This document shows, one piece after another, positions 9,794 to 17,100 of a stretch of DNA of 33,694 nt. A program made the position numbers and the translations under genes. This DNA is from Pelagophyceae sp. CCMP2097 (Eukaryota; Sar; Pelagophyceae). Location of the stretch: the NCBI GenBank assembly GCA_026770575.1, contig MU657287.1:15721-49414 (forward strand), written 5' to 3'. Under the pieces are notes generated by a model. The model did not search any database, was not told where the DNA came from, and was given only the letters and a program-made list of their open reading frames with translations. Position 1 is the stretch's first letter. Every line of letters begins with the position of its first letter.

Positions 9794-9888
9794 TTGCCGC
9801 GTAGGGCCTTACGTAGGGCCCTACGACCCTACGTAGGGTAGGCTGGACCCTACGCGGCCCCGTAGGGTCCCATACAATTGTACAATTG

Positions 9889-9957
9889 TTGAGGACCCGA
9901 AGGGTCCTTGCCGTTTATTCAACGTCAGTTTACGGCAAGGGCCTCTTCGGGTCCTTT
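9889..9957. repeat. Hairpin with GAGGACCCGAAG / CTTCGGGTCC arms
   Basis: The left arm (about 9889-9915) and right arm (about 9932-9957) are inverted copies with a small indel. Each includes CCTTGCCGT or ACGGCAAGG at the loop side. The loop is about 17 nt and AT-rich. Confidence 0.8.
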
Positions 9958-9983
9958 GATTGAAGGATTACCAGGGGCAATTA

Positions 9984-10031
9984 TGTCTGTCTGTCTGTTT
10001 GTCCGTCTGTTTGTCTGTTTGTCTGTCCGTC
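9984..10031 (+). repeat. CTGT/TTGT microsatellite
   Basis: It is a run of TGTC/TGTT/CGTC tetranucleotides inside the 484-bp insertion. Confidence 0.95.
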
Positions 10032-10080
10032 GCCGGGTCCATCCGTGAGGTTCCACCTTTGGGAAGAAAAGGGCAGCAAC

Positions 10081-10204
10081 TCGGCCGATTTAGCGATTGG
10101 TGGTTGATGCGATTGCTAAAATTGGGAGTTGAGGTCGAGCAGGAGCCTCATTGGAATCATCATAGAAGAAGTTTTTGGTCACAGGTTCGAATCTGGTCGG
10201 CCGC
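10081..10204 (+). ncRNA. tRNA-like sequence (box B, closing stem), probably a SINE head
   Basis: GGTTCGAATC at about 10184-10193 matches the RNA polymerase III box B and a tRNA T-loop. CGGCCG at 10082-10087 pairs with CGGCCG at 10198-10203 in the right place for an acceptor stem. TAGCGATTGGTGG (10091-10103) is a box A-like stretch. At 124 nt it is too long for an ordinary tRNA without an intron or long variable arm. A homopolymeric A run follows directly. A tRNA-derived SINE is favoured; a genuine intron-containing tRNA gene is less likely. Confidence 0.45.
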
Positions 10205-10636
10205 AAAAAAAAAGAAATTAAATAATAAAAATAAAGATAAGGAGGATTTGAAAGTTCAGCGATTAGTTAAATAATTTCAATTATTTACGTGGGCATTGCA
10301 ATGGGATTTGGCTGTATCCTTCGGGTCCTCCGTGTGCCTCCGGCGCGCTCTTGTAATACGGAAGGCTTTGTGGGATTTTGGCGACACCAAGGGCTCGGCG
10401 GGCCATAACAACGACGAAGACGACGGGCCGCCGAGCCCGAGGCCGTCGACGCCGAGCTCCCCGGGCGACACCTAAGTGGTGCTAACAAGGACCCCGACGT
10501 GGATCCTGGCTCAAGGTTGAGCGGCCCGGGAACGCTGGCTGGAACCCCGTCGTCTCATGGTACCCTACGTGGGACTCTACGTAGGGCCTCACGACCCTAC
10601 GTAGGGTGGGCTGGACCCTACGACCCTAACAGAAGG

Positions 10637-12676
10637 GCTCTCAGGGGTCCGCTCGGGGGGCATGCCGGCCGCCACCAGGACCGCGCGGCGCGCCCGGTCG
10701 CGCGCTGCCGGTGCCGCGATCGCACTCCGCGTGTTTGAGCAGCGCGACCTGCTCACGCCCATCCTGCGGCTGGCGGCCTCGCCGAACGGCCTCTTCATCA
10801 CGAAGCACGTCGCTCGCGACGCGCGCGACGTGGCGCTGGCCCTGCGCAAGCTCGTCTGGAAGGACCGGATTTTGAAGGGCACCGCGATCCTCAGGGGGCA
10901 CGTGAGCGGGGTCGAAAGCTGCGCGTTCTCGCCCGACGGCAAGCATATCGTCACGGCGAGCTACGACGGGACGGCGCGGCTCTGGGACGCCGCGACGGGC
11001 GCGCTGCTGTTGACGCTCAAGGGGCACCTCAGCGGTGTCACGAGCTTCGCCTTCTCGCCGGACGGCAAGCGCCTCGTCACGGCAAGCCACGACAGTACGG
11101 CGCGGCTCTAGGACGCCGAGACGGGCGCGCTGCTGCAGTCGCTCGAGGGGCACGACGACCGCGTCATGTGCTGCGCGTTCTCGCCCGATGGCACTCGCGT
11201 CGTGACGGCGAGCTGGGACGCGACGGCGCGGCTCTGGGACGCCGAGACGGGCGCGCTGCTGCAGACGCTCGAGGGGCACGCCGACTGCATCAGGAGCTGC
11301 GTGTTCTCGCCCGACGGCAAGCGCATCGTGACGGCGAGCAGCGACGAGACGGCGCGGCTGTGGGACGCCGAGACGGGCGCGCTGCTGACGATGCTGCAGG
11401 GGCACACCGACTACATCAACGCCTGCGCGTTCTCGCCAGACGGCGAGAGCATCGTCACGGCAAGCGACGACAAGACGGCGCGGCTCTGGGACGCCGAGAC
11501 GGGCGCACTGCGGCTGACGCTCGAGGGGCACACCGGCCACGTCTACAGCTGTGCGTTCTCGCCCGACGGCAAGCGCCTCGCGACGGCGAGCTGGGACGCG
11601 ACGGCGCGGCTCTGGGACGCCAATACGGGCGCGCTGCTGCAGTCGCTCGAGGGGCACGACGACGGTGTCATCAGCTGCGCGTCCTCGCCCGACAACAAGC
11701 GCGTCGTGACGGCGAGCGCCGACAAGACGGCGCGGCTCTGGGACGTCGCGCTCTAACGTTGGGTCTCAGCGGTGCAAGCCGGCCGCGAGGCCGCCGGCTG
11801 CTCCCAGGAGCACCCGTCGCCAGTGTTCCGGACCCCAACCTTAACGACTCTGCATCTTCGACGGTGGGACTGTCGCTGTGGTCCTCGAGCAGGGGCGCCC
11901 TCCAACGGCGGCCGTCGAGACATGCCTGTAGGGAGCGCGGGCCTCGCATCCTCGGGCAGCCCGATCGTTTGCGCCTCTCTCGAGATCAGGGTTCTCACTT
12001 CCCGTGTGTGTATGCTCTTCGGCGCCTCTGAGGCGAAGGGACGCTCGTCTGCGCGACGAGGGAGCCTTCCCTGCAGAGCACTCAAACTACCTTGCCATCC
12101 AATGTTGACCACAAAGGGGGGTCCTTGCAGCCTCGCCTCGTCTCCGCGGCGGCGGGATCACGCGTGCCGGTGCCCGTCGGTGGCTCCGATTCAAGGACCG
12201 TGGGTCAAAGCGACGACGTGTGACGCCCCGTCCGCCGGAAACTTGCGTCAAACTTGCGTCTTCTCATCGGGGATGTTCGGCGCGCGCCAGGGATTCGCCG
12301 CAGAGGGCAACCCCTCGTCGGGATCCGTGTCCCTCATTATTTGAAGAAGAAGGAATTGAAGCGAAGCTTGTCTGTCGAGATGCAATGAAGGGACCTCAAA
12401 AGGGTCACTGCCGTCCTTCTCCTGCGCCTCTGCGGCGGAGGGCCCTCGCGCGGACGCCGAGGGAGACCCCTCGCTGCGGACGCTGGCGGAGTCGGATGCT
12501 TGTGATGGAACGTTACGAAATTTCGACGCCGTGTCCGCCCGCGGCCGCGGCCCGCAGCCCGTGGCGCGCCGCTCTAACCTAGTGCGCCGAAGACTCGTTG
12601 CGCGTACGACGTGAGTGCCCTGCGCCTCTGATACAGAATCAGACGCGGGTAGCCCCTCCAGGATGTTCAAGTTTTG
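10637..12676 (+). repeat. ~2-kb WD40-containing duplication unit, copy W1
   Basis: The unit includes the WD40 reading frame and about 900 bp of downstream DNA. It recurs inverted at about 28258-30345 (W3) and partly at about 26520-27870 (W2). Shared downstream landmarks are GGTGCAAGCCGG, CTGCTCCC(A/G)GGAG, GCATCTTC, TGTGTGTATGCTCTTCGGCG and tandem CAAACTTGCGT (two copies here, three in W3). Confidence 0.85.
10662..11756 (+). pseudogene. WD40 seven-blade protein gene with one nonsense codon
   Basis: A 365-codon frame from ATGCCGGCC to TAA is interrupted only by TAG at 11109-11111. That codon sits where the other repeats have TGG in the TARLWD motif, so it is a single G-to-A change. Residues 1-77 are a shared N-terminal domain (RVFEQRDLLTPILRLAA, KHVARDARDVALALRKLVW) of unknown function. 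Seven WD40 repeats follow, each ~42 aa with GH...CAFSPDGK..VTAS.D.TARLWD, enough for one propeller. WD40 propellers are protein-binding scaffolds. The repeats are very uniform, which suggests recent amplification or gene conversion. Readthrough or a sequencing error would make it a functional gene. Confidence 0.8.
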
Positions 12677-12682
12677 GCTGGG

Positions 12683-13055
12683 TTGCCGCGTAGGCCCTAC
12701 GTAGGGCCCTACGACCCTACGTAGGGTAGGCTGGACCCTACGCGGCCCGTAGAGCCCCATACGGAAGGCTTTGTGGGATTTTGGCGGCACCAAGGGCTCG
12801 GCGGGCCATCCGACGACGACAAAGACGACGAGCCGCCGAGCCCGAGGCCATCGTCGCCGAGCCGCCCGGTCGGCGCCTAAGTGGTGCAAACAAGTACCCC
12901 GAGGTGGACTTTGGCTCAAGGTTGGGCGACCCGCGGGCGACGCGCGCCGGCTGGAGCCCTGTCGTCTCACGGTATCCTACGTGGGACCCTACATAGGGCC
13001 CGACGACCCTACGTAGGTAAGGCTGGACCCTACGACCCTAACACCTACGCGGCAA
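12683..13055 (+). mobile_element. TIR element M, intact copy 2 (373 bp)
   Basis: TTGCCGCGTAGG at 12683-12694 and CCTACGCGGCAA at 13044-13055 are a perfect 12-bp terminal inverted repeat. The inside is rich in CCCTACGTAGGG palindromes near both ends. It is collinear with the split copy at 9794-10632. No protein is encoded and no target duplication is obvious. It looks like a MITE. Confidence 0.8.
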
Positions 13056-14164
13056 TACAGTGCTAAAATGTCCCGGAGCCCGTCATCAAGCCATGTGTCG
13101 ATCCGTGCGACGGCCGCCGCCGAGGAGGCACGCGAACGGGCGCAGCGGGCCTCGCTACTTCGACCCTTTGACGCATGAGCTGGGTTGCTTGCTTAAGATC
13201 CACCCTGGGTGGGCTGGCCCGATAGAGTATCTAGCCGGTGCCAAAGTCAGGCACCCATGCCAAAAGGCCCGGGGGCCATGCCTCGAAGGTCGTTCTCGCA
13301 CATAAAGCGCGCGCCTCCTCATTCAAGTACGGGGCGCTCGACACTTTGGCCCTTTGGTTAGGTTCGTCGGGGGCGCCTTTTGGGGCGTCGGTGGGGTAGT
13401 TGACTCAGACGGAATGTGGATGTACCGCGTCGCGGCCAGGCCTGGGTCCTTTCCTCCGTGAGTGTTTTTAAGCCTCTGGACTAAGATAGATAGTCAGCAA
13501 GACTTGTACAATTGTAGGCTGTTCTTGCTGCAACAAAGAGCATGCCAAAAGGATGAATTTGGCCATGAAGAGCGAAAGACCGAGCTGCTGAGCTCGGCCC
13601 GTCGGCACGGCCCGCCGCCTCAAAGACAAAACGCCATCGACTCGGAACGGCGCGTCTCGCCAGCACTGCGCGGACTGCAAGGAATAGTACCAGCTCAGAG
13701 GTCCAGCCGACGGCACAAAGGAACAAAGCCGTTGGCTGCACGTTTGTACAGCAACGCCAGGCCAGTCGCCTCAAAGTAAAGACCACCGTGGGCTCGGAAT
13801 CACGCGGCGTGTGTGTGTGTCTTTATTTTTTAACCGGGCGTAGCACATCGTCGTCGGCCCGGCCGCGCCGTCGTCGGCAGAAGCCCATCGGGCCGGCGGC
13901 TAAAGTCGGTTAAAGTGCGGGCTTTCCTGATGAAACCCCCAGTGGGAAACGAACAGCGCGCGAGCTGATAGGAGACGCTCTTGTGCGAGACGCGCGCGTT
14001 CTGCTCGTGGGGTAAGGCCAACGGCCGCTAGGTTCCCAGTACAACTGTTCCAGAAACTTCCTGTGCTTCCAAACTTTCTAAAAGCGCGCGTTCCAAAAAG
14101 GGTCGCCGCAGGAAAAGATCCAGCCTCTGCCCCCGCTGCGGCCCCTCCCGTCCCCGGCGGTCCG
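13056..14164. other. Intergenic region upstream of the MFS gene
   Basis: No gene is supported. A GTGTGTGTGTGTC run followed by TTTATTTTTT occurs at about 13809-13832, and may be part of the MFS promoter region. GTACAATTGTA at 13506-13516 is a short palindrome similar to one in the 484-bp insertion. Confidence 0.35.
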
Positions 14165-17100
14165 ATGACCGGTCAAAAGGCGGAGTACGAGCCACTGCTG
14201 CCGCGCGGGTGCGAGTCGTACGACGCTTCAGAGGCCGGCGAAGCTTCAGAGGGCCGCCACGCGTCGCTGCGGGACGCCCGCGCCGCCGTTTACGCCTACG
14301 AGTTCGCCGGTAGCGCGGGGTGGGGCGTCTACAACGTCGTTTACAGTGGACGGCCGTGTCGGTCTACAGTGAAAAAACGAGCCGCCGTCGAGATTCCGAC
14401 GGCGTCGGAATTCCGACGCGATCACGCAAGGCCCACATCGGAGAGGCTGTCTGGGATCCCATCGGGGCTCTCCCGCCGGCTCGCCCGCGCGGGCGCAGTT
14501 TCCTCTCTCACCCGTCCCCTTGGATCAAGTGGTTTTCTTCCCCGAGTCTGCTTTCATAGAGATTCCTATCTACGCAAGTCGATTTCTATAGGAATTCCCT
14601 TAGGTTACTATTTAACCCAAGTCGGCGGCTACACCACCTCCTCCGCCGCCGCCTACGCCACCTTCTCCTGGGTCGCCTACGCGGTGGCGCAGTTTCTCAC
14701 CAACCCAGTCCTCGGCGCGCTGGCGGACAGAATCGGGAGAAAACCAGTGCTCTTCTGGGGCGCCGTCGTAAGCAAGCCGTGTCCGGGGATCCATTTGTGT
14801 GTGTGCTTATTTGTTAACCCCACGCCATCCCGTAGGTCATCATGGGCGGCATGATCGTCTTCGTCGTGCCGTCTGGTCCTCTCTGGATATGCGTCTCCGC
14901 TTTCCAAGGCGCTGCCGACGGCACCTGGGCGACCTGTAACGCCATCGTAGTCGACTGCGTCGCCTCCGGCGCCGCCGCGCTGGGGGACGAGTCCGATGTG
15001 GTTGTAGTGCGGTGGATGCGGTTTCTCATTCAAGGTGGGTCCCAAACGGACCCGGCAAAAGGCGCAGACTCCGTCCTCCGCCGAGAGCTGACAGTCTCCC
15101 TCACCATCCTCTTCGCCGTCGGCGGCGCCGGCAGCATCTTCGGGTGCGTGGCGACGTACAACCTTGCCACCTCGTGAAGGGGGCCTTCAGGAGCAGGGAC
15201 GGTGCATTCGGGTCGGGTTTTCAATTTGTCCCGCACCCTCGGGTTTCGGGTTTATCGAGATACCAAACCCGTCTTCGAAGAGTCGGGCTCGGGCCACGGC
15301 CAGACCCACTCAAAGGCGGGTCGGCCAAAACGCGCAAACCCGGCAAACCCGACCCGCGGGTTGAAGGGCGAACCCGAGACCGTCGCTGCGCCTATCTCCG
15401 GCTCCTCGAGAATGCCATTCGAGACGACCCCTGGAGACGGCCCCTTTCGGCGGCCATTCGAAACGGCGCCTTGAGACAGCCCTTCGAGACAGTGCCTCGA
15501 AACGGCCACTTGAAACGGCGCCTTGAAACGGCCCCTGGAGACGGCCCCCGGGGACGACCATTCGAAAAGGCCCCTTGAGGCGGCTTCTCGAGACGACTTC
15601 TTGAGACGGCCCTTCGAGACGGCCCCGTTCGATAGCCATTCGAAACGGCGCCTTGGGACGGATCCTTGAGACAGCCCCTCGAAATGGCGCCTCAAAAAGG
15701 CTCCTCTCTCCGGCCCCTCGAGACGGCCCCTGGAGACGGCCATTCTAAAAAGCCCATCGAGGCGGCTTCTCGAGACGGCTTCTTGAGACGGCCCTTCGAA
15801 AAGGCCCCTCGAGACGGCCCCTTTCGAAGGCCATTTGAAACGGCACCTTGAGGCGGCCCCCCCCCGAGAGGCTTGGACGGTCCCTCGGGTGGTCGCTTTG
15901 ACAATTCCTTTGGACAGTTCCATTGGAGGGTCTCTTGGAGGGTCCCTCGACGGGCCCTCTGTGACAGTCGCTTTGTTTGGCGGCCCCTCGACGGTCCCTA
16001 GGACGGTCAATCGGCCGCCGGCCCCTCGAATGCGCCCCCTCTGCGACGTCCGCTGGACGGTCCCTCGGACGCTCGCTCGGACGGCCGCTCGGACGGGCCC
16101 TCGGAGTCGCCGCAGCGGCTCGGTCTCTTGCAAGGAACCCTGCGTGGGAGCTTGAGAGGGGCCTTGAAAAAGGCCTCGCAAGTGACCGCGTAGAGGCCTT
16201 GCAAGTAGCCGCGAAAGAGGCCTTGCAGGGCCCCGTCCGGTGGGCTCTTCAAGGGCCTTTGAAAGAGCCCCTGCAAGCGATTGCGCAGAGGCCGGGCAAA
16301 TGGCCGCGAAAGAGGCCTCGCAGGGGCCCATACTGTCGAACACCTGGTGGCGGCGGTGTTTTCGAGTTGCTCAATTTGTGCCGAACCCTCGGGGTTTGTC
16401 AAACGACCAATCCCGTCTTCTCGTGTCGGGTTCGGATTTGTGCCACGGCCAGACCCGCGGCTCGGCGGGTCGGCCAAAACGCACAAACCCGGCAAACCCG
16501 ACCCACGGGTTGAAGGGCAAACCCGAACCCGTCCCTGCTCCTGCGTACGACCGTGCCTCGTGATGATAAAGCGCAGCTTCTTGCTCGGTTTCGCGGCCAC
16601 CAAGCTCCCCGGCGGGACTTTGGCGCTTGGGCAGTTGATGGGCGGGTTGGTTTACATCCCAGCTTTGGTTTTCATACACAGATATTTACCAGAGACTTTA
16701 TTGCAGAAGAATGAGGACACACTCAATCGCCACGTCTTCGCCAACGCCCTCCGAGACTCTTTCAAGGCGCAGGCGGCGGGTCTGCGCGTGCTGGGCCGGA
16801 ATTCTAGGAGCGTGCTTTTGTTACTGGCGAACTTTATGCTTTACATGTGCGTGACGGGGATCTACGATCTTGGCGTGTTTTGGGGCGAGCAAGTTTATGA
16901 TTGGGCGGTTTCAGAGACGTTGATCTTCTTCTTGGTCATCACGCTGTCGCCGGCATTTGCAGTCGTGCTGACTCAAAGGGTGCTGTTTCCGGCGATCGGA
17001 TATTCCAAGAGCATTGCGCTGGTGCAAAAACCGCGCCGAGGTGGGAAAATCCGAAACGGAACTAGTGGGTCCCGTGTGGGCTCGTGCCGTCTGGGCTCTT

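Larger units (their letters stand above)
9876..10359 (+). mobile_element. 484-bp insertion with 4-bp target duplication (ATAC)
   Basis: The uninterrupted copy reads ...CCCATACGGAAGGC. Here ATAC (9872-9875) is repeated at 10356-10359 on the far side of the insertion. Inside are a long hairpin (about 9889-9957), a CTGT-rich microsatellite, a tRNA-like segment (10081-10204) followed by an A-rich tract (10205-10240), and a third GAGGACCCGAAGG arm inverted at about 10319-10333. It is far more AT-rich than its surroundings. A tRNA-derived SINE-like or MITE-like element is the likely nature. Confidence 0.75.
9794..10632 (+). mobile_element. TIR element M, copy 1, split by an insertion and truncated on the right
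   Basis: 9794-9875 and 10360-10632 align collinearly with the intact copy at 12683-13055. Features include the 12-base left end TTGCCGCGTAGG, palindromic CCCTACGTAGGG words and a GGAAGGCTTTGTGGGATTTTGG run. The two parts are separated by a 484-bp insertion. The right terminal CCTACGCGGCAA is missing; the element ends at CCCTAAC, just before the WD40 unit. Confidence 0.8.

Noticed and set aside
9794..9875. Telomere-like repeats (CCCTACG, CCCTAAC)
   Set aside because: The words are part of palindromes inside a defined TIR element and do not form a telomeric array.
10641..11657. Minus-strand 338-codon frame opposite WD40 copy 1, and similar frames opposite the other copies (26890-28848, 29530-30522)
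   Set aside because: They are antisense shadows of the GC-rich WD40 repeats, giving Arg/Ala-rich periodic peptides with no known fold.
15252..16343. Minus-strand 363-codon frame in MFS intron 3
   Set aside because: It is the same satellite effect as in the inverted composite copy; its translation mirrors that of 3863-4996.
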